DNA of 64,000 bases from Thermaceae bacterium (lineage in GTDB: Bacteria; Deinococcota; Deinococci; Deinococcales; Marinithermaceae), in assembly GCA_026984675.1 (NCBI GenBank), contig JALSRQ010000057.1, forward strand, positions 1 through 64,000. The letters run 5' to 3'. The position numbers and the translations under genes were made by a program. The notes beneath the pieces were generated by a model that worked only from the letters and a program-made list of their open reading frames with translations, did not search any database and was not told the DNA's origin. How positions within the stretch are numbered: position 1 is the stretch's first letter; the number at the start of each line of letters is the position of its first letter. Of the stretch, positions 52,512 through 64,000 are shown in pieces.

Positions 52512-53137
52512 CTCGAGTAGAACTCAATCACCAGCTGTTCGTTGACCGGCAGGGCCAGGTCCTCGCGGTCGGGGTAGCGAAGGAACTTGCCGGCAAGCTT
52601 GTCGGCGTCGAACTCCAGCCAGGGCACCCCCTTGCGGCCCTTGGCCAGCTCGACGTTGGCCTGGACCACGCCCAGGTTCTTGGAGTTCTCGTGCACCGCC
52701 ACCACGTCGCCGGGCCGGACCCGGTAGCTGGGGATGTCCACCCGCCGCTGGTTGACGGTGATGTGGCCGTGGCGCACCAGCTGGCGGGCCTGGCGGCGGC
52801 TGGCGGCGATCCCCAGCCGGTAGACGACGTTGTCCAGCCGCGACTCCAGGAGGTGGAGGAAGACCGTACCGGTGACCCCCTTCCGCTTGGCGGCCTCCTC
52901 GAAGAGGTTCCTAAACTGCTTCTCGTTGAGGCCGTAGATGCGGCGGAGCCGCTGCTTCTCTCTTAGCCGCACGGCGTAGTCGCTGGGGCGGCGGGCCCGC
53001 TTCTGGCCGTGCTGGCCGGGCGGGTAGGGGCGGCGCTCCAGGGCGCACTTGGGCCCGTAGCAGCGCTCGCCCTTGAGGTAGAGTTTGATGCCTTCACGCC
53101 GGCACAGCCGGCAGACCGGTCCACGGTACTTGCCCAT
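52508..53137 (-). CDS. rpsD: 30S ribosomal protein S4
   Basis: [53 protein letters not shown]. Confidence 0.97.
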   Translation of the reverse strand: MGKYRGPVCRLCRREGIKLYLKGERCYGPKCALERRPYPPGQHGQKRARRPSDYAVRLREKQRLRRIYGLNEKQFRNLFEEAAKRKGVTGTVFLHLLESRLDNVVYRLGIAASRRQARQLVRHGHITVNQRRVDIPSYRVRPGDVVAVHENSKNLGVVQANVELAKGRKGVPWLEFDADKLAGKFLRYPDREDLALPVNEQLVIEFYSR

Positions 53138-53143
53138 CTTCGC

Positions 53144-53536
53144 TTACCCCCGCTTTTTCTTCTTGGGCCGGCAGCCGTTGTGGGGCACCGGCGTGTCGTC
53201 GACGATCGAGCGGACCTGGAGCCCGGAGGCCTGCAGCGCCCGGATCGCCTGCTCGCGGCCGGCGCCGGTCCCCCGGACGATCACGTCCACCGAGTTCATG
53301 CCGTAGGCCTGGGCCTTCTTGGCCGCGTCCACGGCGGCCAGCTGGGCGGCGTAGGGGGTGCCCTTGCGGCTCCCCTTGTAGCCGATCACCCCGCCCGACG
53401 ACCAGGTCAGCGGGTTGCCGTCGGGGTCGGTGATGGTGACGATGGTGTTGTTGTAGGTGGCGTGGATGTAGGCCTTGCCGTGCGCCACCTGGCGCTTGAT
53501 TTTCTTTCTGGTGGTCTTTCCCTTTTTCTTGGCCAT
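53144..53536 (-). CDS. rpsK: 30S ribosomal protein S11
   Basis: [20 protein letters not shown]. Confidence 0.97.
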   Translation of the reverse strand: MAKKKGKTTRKKIKRQVAHGKAYIHATYNNTIVTITDPDGNPLTWSSGGVIGYKGSRKGTPYAAQLAAVDAAKKAQAYGMNSVDVIVRGTGAGREQAIRALQASGLQVRSIVDDTPVPHNGCRPKKKKRG

Positions 53537-53569
53537 ACTCTCCTCCCCGGAGTATCGGCTGGCCGAAAG

Positions 53570-53950
53570 CTACTTCCTCGGGGCCTTTTTCTTGCCGGCC
53601 ACGGTGCGGCGCGGGCCCTTGCGGGTGCGGGCGTTGGTGCGGGTGCGCTGCCCCCGCACCGGCAGCCCCCGGCGGTGGCGCAGACCGCGGTAGCAGCCGA
53701 TGTCCATCAACCGCTTGATGTTCGCCTGGACCTCGGCCCGGAGCTCGCCCTCAAGCTTCCAGGCGTTCTCCACGTACTCGCGGAGCTTGACCACCTCCTG
53801 GTCGGTGAGGTCCTTGACCCGGGTGTGCCAGTCGAGACCGACGGCCTCCACCGCCTCCTTGGCGCGGGCCTTGCCCACCCCGTAGATGTAGGTGAGCGCC
53901 ACCCCCACCGGTTTGTTCCTGGGAATCTCGACGCCTGCGATTCTCGCCAT
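53570..53950 (-). CDS. rpsM: 30S ribosomal protein S13
   Basis: [45 protein letters not shown]. Confidence 0.97.
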   Translation of the reverse strand: MARIAGVEIPRNKPVGVALTYIYGVGKARAKEAVEAVGLDWHTRVKDLTDQEVVKLREYVENAWKLEGELRAEVQANIKRLMDIGCYRGLRHRRGLPVRGQRTRTNARTRKGPRRTVAGKKKAPRK

Positions 53951-53955
53951 TCACC

Positions 53956-54069
53956 TCACCCCTGACGCTGCTTGTGCTTGGGGTTCTCGCAGATCACGTA
54001 GACCCGCCCGTGCCGGCGGACCACCTTGCACTTGTCGCAGATCTTCTTGACCGACGCCCGTACCTTCAT
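53956..54069 (-). CDS. rpmJ: 50S ribosomal protein L36 (37 aa; absent from the ORF track)
   Basis: Translates to [37 protein letters not shown]. Confidence 0.95.
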   Translation of the reverse strand: MKVRASVKKICDKCKVVRRHGRVYVICENPKHKQRQG

Positions 54070-54078
54070 GCCTCTTCC

Positions 54079-54297
54079 TCACTTCCGGTACACGATCCGC
54101 CCCTGGGTGGGGTCGTAGGGGGAGATCTCCACCACCACCCGGTCGCCGGGGAGGATGCGGATCCAGTGCCGGCGCATCTTCCCCGAGACGTAGGCGAGGA
54201 TCTCCGGCCCCGAGTCGAGCTTGACCTTAAAGCGGGTGCTGGGCAGGGCCTCGAGCACCACGCCCTCGGTGCGGATGGTGTCCTTTTGCTTCGCCAC
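54079..54297 (-). CDS. infA: Translation initiation factor IF-1
   Basis: [30 protein letters not shown]...[19 protein letters not shown] 54297. Confidence 0.96.
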   Translation of the reverse strand: MAKQKDTIRTEGVVLEALPSTRFKVKLDSGPEILAYVSGKMRRHWIRILPGDRVVVEISPYDPTQGRIVYRK

Positions 54298-55058
54298 TAG
54301 CCTTCCTCCCCTGACCGGGTGAGTACCCGGGGGCCCTCCTCGGTGATGGCCACGGTGTGCTCGTAATGGGCGGCGAGGTTCCCCTTCCCGGCGCTCGCCG
54401 TCCAACCATCTTGTAATACTACAACATTGGCCGGGAAAAGGGTAACCATCGGCTCGATCGCCAGCACCATGCCGGGGCGGAGCTTGGGGCCGGTGCCGGG
54501 CCGGCCGAAGTTGGGAACCTGGGGCTCCTCGTGAAACTCGCGGCCGATGCCGTGCCCCACGAACTCCCGCACCACCCAGAAGCCGGCGTCCTCGACGCGG
54601 CGCTGGATCGCCGCCGCGACGTCGCCGACCCGCCGGCCCGGGCGGGCCTCCTTCAGGCCCTCCCAGAAGGCCTCCTCGGTGACCTTAAGGAGCCGCCGGG
54701 CCTCCTCGGACACCTCGCCGACCGGGAAGGTGCGGGCCATGTCGGCGGCGTAGCCCCGGTAGAAGAGTCCAAGATCGACCGAGAGCAGGTCGCCGGGGCG
54801 GAGGGGGCGGTCCGAGGGGATCCCGTGGACCACCACCTCGTTGACGCTGGCGCAGATCGTGGCGGGGTAGCCTTGGTAGCCGAGGAAGGCGGGCTTGGCG
54901 CCGCGGGCGAGGATCGCCTCGCGGGCGAGGCGGTCGAGGGCGGCGGTGGTGACCCCGGGGGCCACCGCCGCCGCCACCTCCGCCATGACCTCGGCCAGGA
55001 GCCGACCGGCCTCGGCCATCCGCTCGATCTCCTCGGGTCGCTTCAGGTAGATCGCCAC
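54297..55058 (-). CDS. map: Methionine aminopeptidase
   Basis: [52 protein letters not shown]. Confidence 0.96.
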   Translation of the reverse strand: MAIYLKRPEEIERMAEAGRLLAEVMAEVAAAVAPGVTTAALDRLAREAILARGAKPAFLGYQGYPATICASVNEVVVHGIPSDRPLRPGDLLSVDLGLFYRGYAADMARTFPVGEVSEEARRLLKVTEEAFWEGLKEARPGRRVGDVAAAIQRRVEDAGFWVVREFVGHGIGREFHEEPQVPNFGRPGTGPKLRPGMVLAIEPMVTLFPANVVVLQDGWTASAGKGNLAAHYEHTVAITEEGPRVLTRSGEEG

Positions 55059-55637
55059 CTACGCCGCTCCGATCACCTTGAGGATGCACTCGGTGATCTG
55101 GTCCACCGGGCCCACCCCCTGCACCGTGAAGAGGACGCCCTTTTTCGCGTAGTAGTCGATCAGAGGCTCGGTCTCCTGGCGGTAGACCGCCAGCCTCCGG
55201 CGGATGGTGGCCTCGTTGTCGTCGGCCCGGCCCTCCTCCTGGGCCCGCTTAAGGAGGCGCGCCACCAGCTCCTCGGTGGGGACCTCCAGCAGCACCACCG
55301 CGTCGAGCCTGAGCCCGAGCTCGGCGAGCAGGCGGTCGAGGGCCTCGGCCTGGGCCAGGGTGCGGGGGAAGCCGTCGAAGATCACCCGGGGGGTGGGGAG
55401 CTTCTTGAGCTCCTCCTTGATGATCGCCAGGATCAGCTCGTCGGGGACCAGCTCGCCCCGCTCCATGATCGGGGCTACCTTCTTCCCCAGCTCGGTCCCC
55501 TCGCGCACGTGGGCCCGGAGGATGTCGCCGGTGGAGATCTTGGTGAGGCCCAGCCGCTCGGCGACCCGGGCCGCCTGGGTGCCCTTGCCCGCCCCCGGGG
55601 GGCCCAAAAAGATCATCACGAAGGGCCGCTCACCCAT
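55059..55637 (-). CDS. adk: Adenylate kinase (lidless-type length)
   Basis: FLGPPGAGKGTQAARVAERLGLTKISTGDILR; FDGFPRTLAQAEAL. Confidence 0.95.
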   Translation of the reverse strand: MGERPFVMIFLGPPGAGKGTQAARVAERLGLTKISTGDILRAHVREGTELGKKVAPIMERGELVPDELILAIIKEELKKLPTPRVIFDGFPRTLAQAEALDRLLAELGLRLDAVVLLEVPTEELVARLLKRAQEEGRADDNEATIRRRLAVYRQETEPLIDYYAKKGVLFTVQGVGPVDQITECILKVIGAA

Positions 55638-56957
55638 CTAAAACCCGCTCCTTCCCCGCAGCCGCCCCTTGGAGAGGAAGCCCTCGTAGTTCCGGAGCAT
55701 CAGCTGGCTCTCGATCTGCCGCAGGGTGTCGAGGGCCACCCCCACCACGATCAAGAGGCCGATCCCGGAGAAGCTAAAGGCCTGCACCCCGGTGAGGTTC
55801 ATGATGATCTGGGGAAGGGCGGTGACCAGGCCCAGAAACAGCGCCCCCCAGAGGGTGATCCGGGTGATGATGTGCTCCAGGAACTTGACCGTGGGCTGGC
55901 CCGGCCGCACCCCGGGGATGAAGCCGCCGTACTCCCGGAGGTTGTCGGCGATCCGTTTGGGGTCGAACTGGACCGCGGTGTAGATGTAGGTGAAGGCGAT
56001 CACCAGGATCACCTCGATGGTCAGCCCGCTTAGGTTCCTGGGGTTGAAGAAGTTGGCGATCGCCTGGGCGGTGGCGTTGTCCCGGAAGGGGGCGGCCAGG
56101 AAGATCGGGATCTGGATGATGGCGGCGGCGAAGATGATGGGGATCACGTTGGCGGCGTTGAGCTTGATCGGCAGGTAGGTGGACTGGCCGCCGTAGACCT
56201 TGCGCCCCACCACCTTGCGGGCGTACTGCACCGGGATCCGGCGCTCGGCGACGGTGACCGCCACCATCCCGGCGAAGGCCAGGACGATGAAGAGGAAGAA
56301 GAACAGGAGCTGCAAAACGCCGATCTCACCGGCCTGCACCAGCCCCAGCATGCGCAGGATCTGGGGCATCCAGTTGGCCACGATGCCGGCGTAGATGATC
56401 AGGGAGACCCCGTTGCCGATACCGTACTCGGTGATCCGCTCGCCCATCCAAAGGAGCAGGGCGGTGCCGGCCACCTGGGTGACCACCACCAGGAACCGGA
56501 AGCCCCAACCCGGCTCCCAACCGGGGAGCAGGAACTGGCCGTTGCCGGACTCCAGGAAGGCGACCGAGAGAAAGAGGGCCTGGAAGGCGGCCAGGGCCAG
56601 GCCGCCGACCCGGGTGTACTGCTGGATGATCCGGCGCCCCTCCTCGCCCTCGCGCTGGAGCTTCTCCAGGCTGGGGATCACCGTGACCAGGAGCTGCATG
56701 ATGATCGCCGCGGTGATGTAGGGCATGATCCCCAGGGCGAAGATCGAGAAGTTGCGGAAGTTGCCGCCGGAGAAGAGGTTGATGATCCCGAAGATGCCCC
56801 CGGCCTGGGTGCCCAGAAAGCCCCGGATCTTCTCGATGTCGACGCCCGGTTGGGGGATGAAGGTGCCGAGCCGGAAGAACGCCAGCATCACCAGGGTAAA
56901 GAAGAGGCGCTGGCGGAGCTCGGGGATGACGAAGGCGTCGCGGAAGGCCCGGAGCAT
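55638..56957 (-). CDS. secY: Protein translocase subunit SecY
   Basis: FRLGTFIPQPGVD; GIMPYITAAIIMQLL; YGGFIPGVRPGQPT. Confidence 0.96.
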   Translation of the reverse strand: MLRAFRDAFVIPELRQRLFFTLVMLAFFRLGTFIPQPGVDIEKIRGFLGTQAGGIFGIINLFSGGNFRNFSIFALGIMPYITAAIIMQLLVTVIPSLEKLQREGEEGRRIIQQYTRVGGLALAAFQALFLSVAFLESGNGQFLLPGWEPGWGFRFLVVVTQVAGTALLLWMGERITEYGIGNGVSLIIYAGIVANWMPQILRMLGLVQAGEIGVLQLLFFFLFIVLAFAGMVAVTVAERRIPVQYARKVVGRKVYGGQSTYLPIKLNAANVIPIIFAAAIIQIPIFLAAPFRDNATAQAIANFFNPRNLSGLTIEVILVIAFTYIYTAVQFDPKRIADNLREYGGFIPGVRPGQPTVKFLEHIITRITLWGALFLGLVTALPQIIMNLTGVQAFSFSGIGLLIVVGVALDTLRQIESQLMLRNYEGFLSKGRLRGRSGF

Positions 56958-56958
56958 C

Positions 56959-57429
56959 CTAGGCCTCCTCACCCAGGAGCAGGACCTTACCGCCGGCGGA
57001 CTCGATCTTGGCGATGGCGGCCTTGCTGGCCGCGTGGACCCGCACGGTGTAGGCGGCGCCCACCTCGCCGGTGGCGAGCAGCTTGACCGGGCGGTCCTTC
57101 CGCACCAGCCGAGCTTCCCGGAGCGCCTCGGGGGTGACCTCGCCCCCCTCGGGGAACTTCCGGGCCAGGTCTTTGAGGTTGACCGCCTCGTAGACGACCC
57201 GGGGGATCGCCCCCGGCACCTGCCCCCGCATCCCCCGCTTGGGCAGCCGCATCAACAGGGTGGAGCGCCCGCCCTCGTGCTTGGCCGGGTTCTTGAGCCC
57301 GCCCGAGCGGGACTTCTGGCCCTTGTGGCCGCGGGTCGCGGTCTTGCCGTGGCCCGAGGAGGGCCCCCGGCCCACCCTCTTTTTCCGCTTGGTCGCCCCC
57401 GGGTTCGGGCGCAGATCGGAAAGCTTCAT
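56959..57429 (-). CDS. rplO: 50S ribosomal protein L15
   Basis: [43 protein letters not shown]. Confidence 0.96.
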   Translation of the reverse strand: MKLSDLRPNPGATKRKKRVGRGPSSGHGKTATRGHKGQKSRSGGLKNPAKHEGGRSTLLMRLPKRGMRGQVPGAIPRVVYEAVNLKDLARKFPEGGEVTPEALREARLVRKDRPVKLLATGEVGAAYTVRVHAASKAAIAKIESAGGKVLLLGEEA

Positions 57430-57611
57430 GCCTCGACCTCCTCCACCTTGACCAGGTGCCGCACCTTGGCGAGCATCCCCCGGATCGCGGGGTTGTCGGG
57501 GAGCTCGCGGACCCGCCCCATCCGGGTGAGCTTGAGCGACCGGAGGGTGGCCTTCTGGTCGCGCGCGTAACCGATCGGGCTCTTGACCAGTCGGACCCGG
57601 AGCTTGGCCAT
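57426..57611 (-). CDS. rpmD: 50S ribosomal protein L30
   Basis: [31 protein letters not shown]. Confidence 0.96.
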   Translation of the reverse strand: MAKLRVRLVKSPIGYARDQKATLRSLKLTRMGRVRELPDNPAIRGMLAKVRHLVKVEEVEA

Positions 57612-58081
57612 TAGCTCGCCTCCTTCCTGAGGCGCCGGACCTCGTCCCAGGTGCGCAGCTGCCGGAGGGCCTCGAGGGTGGCGTAGGCGACGTTGATGGG
57701 GTTGCGGCTGCCGAGTTCCTTGGTGAGGATGTTGGTGTACCCCGCCAGCTCGAGGACCGCCCGGGTCACCGCCCCGGCGATCACCCCGGTGCCCGGGGCC
57801 GCCGGCCGCAGGATCACCTTGGTGGCGCCGTACTCGACCTCGATCTCGTGGGGGATGGTGCCGTTCTCGATCGGCACCTCGATCAGGTTCTTCCGGGCCA
57901 CCGCCTGGGCCTTCTGCACCGCCAGGGGGACCTCCTTGGCCTTGCCCAGGCCGACCCCCACCCGACCCTGGCGATCGCCGACCACCGCCAGCGCCCCGAA
58001 GCGGAACCGGCGGCCGCCCTGGTAGGTCTTGGCGGTGCGGCGGATCATGATCATCTTCTCTTCAAAGTCGGTTTCCGGCAT
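57611..58081 (-). CDS. rpsE: 30S ribosomal protein S5
   Basis: [37 protein letters not shown]. Confidence 0.96.
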   Translation of the reverse strand: MPETDFEEKMIMIRRTAKTYQGGRRFRFGALAVVGDRQGRVGVGLGKAKEVPLAVQKAQAVARKNLIEVPIENGTIPHEIEVEYGATKVILRPAAPGTGVIAGAVTRAVLELAGYTNILTKELGSRNPINVAYATLEALRQLRTWDEVRRLRKEAS

Positions 58082-58090
58082 GCTTCCTCC

Positions 58091-58435
58091 CTAGAACTTC
58101 AGGCCCCCCTCGCGGGCCCCCTCGGCCAGGGCCTTGACCCGGCCGTGGTACTTGTAGGGACCGCGGTCGAAGACCACCTCGGTGACGCCCTTCTCCAGCG
58201 CCCGGCGGGCGAGGTCCCGGCCGACCTCGCGGGCCTGGTCGGTCTTGCGGCCGCTCGCCTTCACCACCAGGGTCGAGCTCGCGGCCAGGGTGACGCCCTT
58301 CTCGTCGTCGATGATCTGGGCGTAGATGTGCTTGAGGCTGCGGAAGACCGAGAGCCGGGGCTTGCCCTTGGCGGCCTTCCGGACCCGGTTGCGGGTGCGG
58401 AACTTGCGGCGATCGTACGCGGAAAGCTTCGGCAT
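58091..58435 (-). CDS. rplR: 50S ribosomal protein L18
   Basis: [49 protein letters not shown]. Confidence 0.96.
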   Translation of the reverse strand: MPKLSAYDRRKFRTRNRVRKAAKGKPRLSVFRSLKHIYAQIIDDEKGVTLAASSTLVVKASGRKTDQAREVGRDLARRALEKGVTEVVFDRGPYKYHGRVKALAEGAREGGLKF

Positions 58436-58443
58436 CGCTCCTC

Positions 58444-58986
58444 CTACTTGGTGGTCCCGGCCTTACCCGGCTTCAGGCGCACCACCTCGCCGGCGTAGCG
58501 GATCCCCTTGCCCTTGTAGGCGTCCGGCGGCCGGATGGCCCGGATGTTGGCGGCCACCTGCCCGACCTTCTGTTTGTCGATCCCCGAGACCCGGATCTTG
58601 GTGGGCTCGGGGACCTCGAGGGTGATCCCCTCGGGGGGCTCGAAGTGGACCGGGTGGGAAAAGCCCACGCTGAGCTCCAGGGTGCGGCCGCTCATCTTGG
58701 CCCGGTAGCCGATCCCCTTGATCTCCAGCTCCTTGCTGTAGCCCTGGGTCACCCCCACCACCGCGTTGGCGATCAGGGTGCGGGTGAGGCCGTGGAGGGC
58801 GCGGTGGCGGCGGGCGTCGCTGGGCCGCTCGACCCGGGCCACCCCCTCCTCGACCACGACCCTGAGGTCGGGGTCCACCGGAACCCGGAGCTCGCCCTTG
58901 GGCCCCTTGACCCGCACCTCGCCGGGGGCGACCTCGAGGCTCACCCCCTGGGGAATCGGAATCGGCGTGCGTCCGATACGGCTCAT
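58444..58986 (-). CDS. rplF: 50S ribosomal protein L6
   Basis: [49 protein letters not shown]. Confidence 0.96.
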   Translation of the reverse strand: MSRIGRTPIPIPQGVSLEVAPGEVRVKGPKGELRVPVDPDLRVVVEEGVARVERPSDARRHRALHGLTRTLIANAVVGVTQGYSKELEIKGIGYRAKMSGRTLELSVGFSHPVHFEPPEGITLEVPEPTKIRVSGIDKQKVGQVAANIRAIRPPDAYKGKGIRYAGEVVRLKPGKAGTTK

Positions 58987-58988
58987 CG

Positions 58989-59408
58989 CTACCACACCTC
59001 GCAAACGACCTCGCCGCCGACGTTCTGGCGGCGGGCCTCCCGGTCGGTCATGACCCCCTTGGAGGTGGAGAGGATCGCGATCCCCAGCCCCTTCCTCACC
59101 ACCGGGACCTCCCGGGCCGAGACGTAGACCCGGCGGCCGGGCTTGGAGACCCGCCGGATCGACTTGATCACCTGTTCGGGCCGGCGGCCCCGCACCGTCT
59201 TCCTCACCGGGCCGTACTTGAGGAAGATCCGGAGGACCGGCTTGCCCTCCACCTCCACCCGCTCGTAGCCCTGGATGAAGCCCTCGCGGGCGAGGATCTT
59301 GAGGATCTCTTCCTTGAACTTGGAGGCCGGCACGTCCACCTGGTCCTTAAAGACCATGGTGGCGTTCCGGATCCTCGTGAGCATGTCCGCGATCGGGTCG
59401 GTCAGCAT
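58989..59408 (-). CDS. rpsH: 30S ribosomal protein S8
   Basis: [47 protein letters not shown]. Confidence 0.96.
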   Translation of the reverse strand: MLTDPIADMLTRIRNATMVFKDQVDVPASKFKEEILKILAREGFIQGYERVEVEGKPVLRIFLKYGPVRKTVRGRRPEQVIKSIRRVSKPGRRVYVSAREVPVVRKGLGIAILSTSKGVMTDREARRQNVGGEVVCEVW

Positions 59409-59474
59409 TGTTCCTTCTCCTTTATCGCCGGATGCGCGCGGGCGGTCTCGAGGGAATCCCCCCGACCGCTCCCG

Positions 59475-59660
59475 CTACCAGCTGGCCTTCTTCACTCCCG
59501 GAAGCTGTCCCTTGTGGGCGAGCTCGCGGAGGCAGATGCGGCAGAGCCCGAAGTAGCGGTAGACCGCCCGCGAGCGCCCGCAACGGCGGCAGCGGGTGTA
59601 GGCCCGCACCTTGAACTTGGGCTTCCTCTTGGCCTTCTCGATCAGCGCTTTCCTCGCCAT
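59475..59660 (-). CDS. rpsN: 30S ribosomal protein S14 type Z (zinc-binding)
   Basis: [61 protein letters not shown]. Confidence 0.96.
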   Translation of the reverse strand: MARKALIEKAKRKPKFKVRAYTRCRRCGRSRAVYRYFGLCRICLRELAHKGQLPGVKKASW

Positions 59661-59668
59661 CTTCGCTC

Positions 59669-60220
59669 CTACTGTTTCCTGAAGGGGAAGCCGAGCAGCT
59701 CCAAAAGCGCCCGGGCCTCCTCGTCGGTCCCGGCGGTGGTGACGATCGCGATGTCCATGCCCCGGGTCTGGTCGACCATGTCGTAGGTGATCTCGGGGAA
59801 GATCAGCTGCTCCCGGATCCCCAGGTTGTAGTTGCCCCGGCCGTCGAAGGCGTTGGGGTCGATCCCCCGGAAGTCGCGGCGCCGCGGAAGCGCGACGTTC
59901 AGGAGCTTCTCCAGGAAGATCCACATCCGGTCGCGCCGGAGGGTCACCTTGAGGCCGATCGGCATCCCCTTCCGGAGCCGGAAGTTCGAGATCGACTTCT
60001 TGGCCCGGGTGATCACCGGCTTCTGGCCGGTGATCAGGGCGATCTCCTTGGCCGCCTTCTCCAGGATCCGCACGTCCTCCCTGGCCTCGCCGAGCCCCTG
60101 GTTGACCACCACCTTCTCCAGCCGCGGCACCTGCCAGACGTTGGCGTACCCGAAGCGCTTGGTGAGCTCGGGGCGGACCTCCTCCTCGTACTTCTTCTTA
60201 AGCCCGATCTCCAGTGGCAT
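59669..60220 (-). CDS. rplE: 50S ribosomal protein L5
   Basis: [43 protein letters not shown]. Confidence 0.96.
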   Translation of the reverse strand: MPLEIGLKKKYEEEVRPELTKRFGYANVWQVPRLEKVVVNQGLGEAREDVRILEKAAKEIALITGQKPVITRAKKSISNFRLRKGMPIGLKVTLRRDRMWIFLEKLLNVALPRRRDFRGIDPNAFDGRGNYNLGIREQLIFPEITYDMVDQTRGMDIAIVTTAGTDEEARALLELLGFPFRKQ

Positions 60221-60228
60221 CCTTCACC

Positions 60229-60558
60229 TCACGAATCCAGCGCCGCGCCGCAGTGGTTGCAGATGCGGACCTTGGTGCCGTCCTCGAGGACCTTCCGCCG
60301 GACCCGGACCGGGCGGCCGCACTGGGGGCAGACGACCCGAACCTTGGCGGCGTGGATCGGCGCCTCCTGCTCGCGAAAGCCCCCCTGGGGGTTTTCCGGG
60401 GTGGCCCGCACCGCCTTCTTCACCACGTTCACACCCTCGACCAGGACCCGGAACCGCTTGGGGTAGACCGCGATCACCCGGCCGGTCTTGCCCTTGTACT
60501 TGCCCGAGACCACCACCACGGTGTCGCCCTTCTTCACGTGACGCACCCGAGCCTGCAT
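60229..60558 (-). CDS. rplX: 50S ribosomal protein L24 with C-terminal zinc ribbon
   Basis: [54 protein letters not shown]. Confidence 0.96.
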   Translation of the reverse strand: MQARVRHVKKGDTVVVVSGKYKGKTGRVIAVYPKRFRVLVEGVNVVKKAVRATPENPQGGFREQEAPIHAAKVRVVCPQCGRPVRVRRKVLEDGTKVRICNHCGAALDS

Positions 60559-60926
60559 CAGAGCACCTCCGGCGCCAGCGAGACGATCTTCATGAACTTC
60601 CGCTCGCGGAGCTCACGGGCCACCGGGCCGAAGACGCGGGTCCCCCGGGGCTCGCCCTGGTTGTTGATGATCACCGCGGCGTTCTCGTCGAAGCGGATCG
60701 CCGAGCCGTCGGGGCGCTTGACCTCCTTCTTGGTCCGCACCACCACCGCCCGGACCACGTCGCCCTCCTTGACCTGGCCACGGGGGATCGCCTCCTTGAC
60801 GGTGGCCACCACCACGTCGCCGACGCTGGCGTACTTGCGCCCCGAGCCGCCGAGCACCCGGATCACCAGGATCTTGCGGGCGCCGGTGTTGTCGGCGACC
60901 TGGAGCATCGACTCCTGCTGAACCAT
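60558..60926 (-). CDS. rplN: 50S ribosomal protein L14
   Basis: [32 protein letters not shown]; start overlaps the rpsQ stop. Confidence 0.96.
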   Translation of the reverse strand: MVQQESMLQVADNTGARKILVIRVLGGSGRKYASVGDVVVATVKEAIPRGQVKEGDVVRAVVVRTKKEVKRPDGSAIRFDENAAVIINNQGEPRGTRVFGPVARELRERKFMKIVSLAPEVL

Positions 60927-61216
60927 CACGCACCCCGCTTCTTACGAAGGAAGTAGCGCTCGACCAGGTCGAGGCGGCCCTCCTCCAGCCGGCGCACCAC
61001 CCGCCAGCGCTTCCTCCGCGAGATCGGGCGGGCCTCGACGATCTCCACCACGTCGCCGACCTTGTAGGCGTTCTCCTCGTCGTGAGCGAGGTACTTCTTG
61101 GAACGCCGGACCACCTTGCCGTAGAGGGGGTGGGGGAACTGGCGTTCGACCAGGACCGAGACGGTCTTGTCCATGCGGTCGCTCACCACCACCCCGGATA
61201 GCACTTTCTTCGGCAT
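60926..61216 (-). CDS. rpsQ: 30S ribosomal protein S17
   Basis: [42 protein letters not shown]. Confidence 0.96.
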   Translation of the reverse strand: MPKKVLSGVVVSDRMDKTVSVLVERQFPHPLYGKVVRRSKKYLAHDEENAYKVGDVVEIVEARPISRRKRWRVVRRLEEGRLDLVERYFLRKKRGA

Positions 61217-61219
61217 CGA

Positions 61220-61429
61220 CTACCCTCCGATTCCCAGTTCCTTCTCGCGCAGCACGGTGAGCAGCCGCGCGATCTCCCGCTTGGTCGCCTTGATGCGGTG
61301 GTTCTGCGAGAGCTTCCCGATCGAGGCCTGGAAGCGGAGGTCCATCAGCTCGCGCTTTTTCTCCTCCACCTTCTTCCGGATCTCTTCCGGCGAGAGGTGG
61401 CGGATCTCATTGGGCTTCATCGTAGGCAT
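61220..61429 (-). CDS. rpmC: 50S ribosomal protein L29
   Basis: [51 protein letters not shown]. Confidence 0.95.
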   Translation of the reverse strand: MPTMKPNEIRHLSPEEIRKKVEEKKRELMDLRFQASIGKLSQNHRIKATKREIARLLTVLREKELGIGG

Positions 61430-61832
61430 CGCGCTTCACCACCTTGGTCTTGATCGGGAGCTTGTGCGAGGCCAGCCGGAACGCCTCGCGGGCGGCCTCC
61501 TCGCTGACCCCGGCGACCTCGAACATGACGCGGCCGGGCTTGACCACCGCCACCCAGCCCTCGACGTTGCCCTTCCCCTTCCCCATGCGGACCTCGAGGG
61601 GCTTTTTGGTGTAGGGCTTGTCGGGGAAGATCCGGATGAAGATCTTGCCGCCGCGGCGGAAGTGACGCACCATCGCCACCCGGGCGGCCTCGATCTGCTG
61701 GGCGGTGATCCAGGCGGGTTCCAGGGCCATCAGGCCGAAGTCGCCGAAGGCCACGTAGTGGCCGCCCTTGGTCGCCCCCTTCATCCGGCCGCGTTGCTGC
61801 TTGCGAAACTTCACCCGCTTAGGCATGAGCAT
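61407..61832 (-). CDS. rplP: 50S ribosomal protein L16
   Basis: [51 protein letters not shown]. Confidence 0.96.
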   Translation of the reverse strand: MLMPKRVKFRKQQRGRMKGATKGGHYVAFGDFGLMALEPAWITAQQIEAARVAMVRHFRRGGKIFIRIFPDKPYTKKPLEVRMGKGKGNVEGWVAVVKPGRVMFEVAGVSEEAAREAFRLASHKLPIKTKVVKRDAYDEAQ

Positions 61833-62556
61833 CGCTCGGGCCCTCCTTCTTCACCCGCCGGCGCACGGTGGGACGGCGGCGGCGCGGCCTCTCCTCGCGG
61901 GCGCGGGCCTTGGCCGCCGGCCGCTCGCCGATCTTCTCGCCGAGGAAGACGTAGGCCTTGACCCCCAGCACCCCGTAGGTGGTCTGGGCCAGGGCGAAGC
62001 CGTAGTCGATGTTGGCCCTCAGGGTGTGGAGCGGCACCCGGCCGTCGGCGGCCCACTCGGTGCGGGCCTGCTCGGCCCCGCCGATGCGGCCGGAGACCAC
62101 CACCTTGGCCCCCTGGGCGCCGGCCTCGCGGACCCGCTGGACCGCCTGCTTGATCGCCCGGCGCACCGCGAACCGGCGCTCGATCTGCTCGGCCACCCGC
62201 TGGGCCACCAGCGGGGCCGAGAGGTTGGGGTTGGGGACCTCCTGGACGTTCAGGGCCAGGGTGCGGCCGGGGAACATCCGCTCCAGGTCGGCCCGCATCC
62301 GCTTGATCGTCTCGCCGCCGCGGCCGATCACCACCCCGGGCTTGGCCACGTGCATGGTGATGCTGACGTTGTCGGCCGCCCGCTCGATGTCGATGCGGGC
62401 GATCCCGGCGTGGTAGACCTCGCCCTCGAGGTACTCGCGGATCTTGCGGTCCTCCTCGAGGAGCTCCTTGTAGTCCTTCTTTCCGGCGTACCAGCGCGAC
62501 TCCCAGTCCCGGGTGATCCCCAGCCGGAAGCCGACGGGATGGATCTTATTCCCCAT
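61819..62556 (-). CDS. rpsC: 30S ribosomal protein S3
   Basis: [42 protein letters not shown]. Confidence 0.96.
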   Translation of the reverse strand: MGNKIHPVGFRLGITRDWESRWYAGKKDYKELLEEDRKIREYLEGEVYHAGIARIDIERAADNVSITMHVAKPGVVIGRGGETIKRMRADLERMFPGRTLALNVQEVPNPNLSAPLVAQRVAEQIERRFAVRRAIKQAVQRVREAGAQGAKVVVSGRIGGAEQARTEWAADGRVPLHTLRANIDYGFALAQTTYGVLGVKAYVFLGEKIGERPAAKARAREERPRRRRPTVRRRVKKEGPSDAHA

Positions 62557-62890
62557 GCCGCTCCTCCAAAACCACGGTGATGTGGCTGGTGCGCTTTTTA
62601 ATGATGTCGGCCCGGCCCCGGGCCCGGGGCAAAAGGCGCTTGAAGGCGGGCCCCTCGTCCACCCAGGCGGCCTTGACGTAGAGCGCCTCCTCCAGCATGT
62701 CGTGGTTGTTGACCGCGTTGGCCATGGCGCTCTTTAGAACCTTCCGCACCGGCCGGGCGGCCCGCTTGTTCAAGTACCTGAGGATCTGGTCCGCCTCCTG
62801 GGCCCGCCGGCCCCGGATCAGATCCACCACCAGGCGCACCTTGCGAGGGGACATCCGGATGTAGCGGGCGGTTGCTTTGGCCTCCATCAT
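62546..62890 (-). CDS. rplV: 50S ribosomal protein L22
   Basis: [48 protein letters not shown]. Confidence 0.96.
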   Translation of the reverse strand: MMEAKATARYIRMSPRKVRLVVDLIRGRRAQEADQILRYLNKRAARPVRKVLKSAMANAVNNHDMLEEALYVKAAWVDEGPAFKRLLPRARGRADIIKKRTSHITVVLEERHGE

Positions 62891-62897
62891 CCCCTCC

Positions 62898-63176
62898 TCA
62901 CTTCTTGGCGGTCTTGGCGTCCTTGCCGTGGCCCCGGTAGGTGCGGGTGGGGGCGAACTCGCCGAGCTTGTGGCCGACCATGTTCTCGGTGATGTAGACC
63001 GGGACGTGCTGGCGGCCGTTGTAGACGGCGATGGTGTGCCCCACCATCTCGGGGACGATGGTCGAGCGCCGGCTCCAGGTCTTGATCACCCGGCGCTCGC
63101 CCTTGGCGTTCAGCGCCTCGACCTTCTCGAGCAGGTGCTCGTCGACGAAGACGCCCTTCTTCAAGCTACGCGGCAT
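62898..63176 (-). CDS. rpsS: 30S ribosomal protein S19
   Basis: [47 protein letters not shown]. Confidence 0.97.
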   Translation of the reverse strand: MPRSLKKGVFVDEHLLEKVEALNAKGERRVIKTWSRRSTIVPEMVGHTIAVYNGRQHVPVYITENMVGHKLGEFAPTRTYRGHGKDAKTAKK

Positions 63177-63185
63177 GCTTCACCT

Positions 63186-64000
63186 CTACTTCTTTCTCCG
63201 GGCGATGATGAAGCGGTCCGAGGGCTTCCGCTTCTTCCGGGTCTTCTTGCCCTTGGTCTGCCAGCCCCAGGGCGAGGCCGGCGGACGCCCCCGGGGGGCC
63301 CGGCCCTCGCCGCCGCCGTGGGGGTGGTCGACCGGGTTCATCGCCGAGCCCCGCACGTGGGGCTTCCGGCCCAGCCAGCGGGTCCGGCCCGCCTTGCCGA
63401 TGACGATGTTCTTGTGGTCGGCGTTCCCCACCACGCCCACGGTGGCGTAGCACTCGGCGTGGATCTTGCGGAGCTCGCCGGAGGGGAGCCGCAGCACCAC
63501 GTAGTCGCCCTCGCGGCCCTGGATCTGGGCGGCGGTGCCGGCCGAGCGGGCGAGCTGCGCCCCCTTGCCGGGGACCAGTTCGACCGCGTGGACGGTGGTG
63601 CCCACCGGGATGAAGCGGAGCGGCAGGGCGTTGCCCACCTCGATGGGGGCCTCGGGGCCGCTCACCACCTGCCGGCCGGGGGCCAGCCCCTCGGGGGCCA
63701 GGATGTAGCGCTTCTCGCCGTCGGCGTAGTGGAGGAGGGCGATCCGGGCCGAGCGGTTGGGGTCGTACTCGATCGCCGCCACCTTGGCCGGGATCCCCTC
63801 CTTGTCCCGCCGGCGGAAGTCGATAACGCGGTAGAGCCGCTTGTGGCCGCCCCCGCGGAAGCGGACCGTGACCCGCCCCTGGTTGTTCCGGCCCCCGGTC
63901 TTCCTAAGGGGCTCGGTGAGCGACTTCTCGGGCTCGGTCTTGGTGATCTCCGAGAAGTCGGCCACGGTCATGAAGCGCCGGGCGGGGGTGTAGGGTTTGA
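63186..64000 (-). CDS. rplB: 50S ribosomal protein L2 (5' end outside window)
   Basis: Frame continues past the track ORF as [28 protein letters not shown] to the window edge; [22 protein letters not shown]. Confidence 0.96.
   Translation of the reverse strand, partial: KPYTPARRFMTVADFSEITKTEPEKSLTEPLRKTGGRNNQGRVTVRFRGGGHKRLYRVIDFRRRDKEGIPAKVAAIEYDPNRSARIALLHYADGEKRYILAPEGLAPGRQVVSGPEAPIEVGNALPLRFIPVGTTVHAVELVPGKGAQLARSAGTAAQIQGREGDYVVLRLPSGELRKIHAECYATVGVVGNADHKNIVIGKAGRTRWLGRKPHVRGSAMNPVDHPHGGGEGRAPRGRPPASPWGWQTKGKKTRKKRKPSDRFIIARRKK

Overview
64 kb of very GC-rich bacterial chromosome. Gene content and style (split PntAA/AB/B, Thermus-like ribosomal proteins, many leaderless-type promoters) suggest a member of the Thermaceae / Deinococcota; this taxonomic placement is an inference. 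The window is mostly housekeeping. In order: end of a 5'-nucleotidase-type gene; two divergent glutamine synthetases of different GSI subtypes; a complete branched-chain amino-acid ABC transporter (livJHMGF); a peptide ABC transporter; a six-gene minus-strand directon (NarL-type regulator, M20 peptidase, two orphans, TmrAB-like heterodimeric ABC exporter); miaB; tig-clpP-clpX-lon; tRNA-Leu and tRNA-His; mutM-hisA; a small orphan/ABC-2 operon; arginase; yceD-rpmF-fabHDG-acpP-fabF; metK; a GGDEF protein; the pnt transhydrogenase; several accessory enzymes; and the distal part of the S10-spc-alpha ribosomal operon, from rplQ to a truncated rplB. I found no CRISPR array, transposon, prophage or rRNA. 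The strongest non-routine signals are: (1) a recurring TANNNT-N6..8-start architecture, implying many leaderless mRNAs, with several -10 boxes built on the upstream gene's stop codon; (2) the orphan-containing RR...TmrAB directon; (3) a symmetric divergent pntA/nitroreductase promoter; (4) a NYN-domain protein with an apparently degenerate active site; (5) a hairpin at the predicted 5' end of the livJ mRNA. All calls are from reading the sequence; no searches were run.
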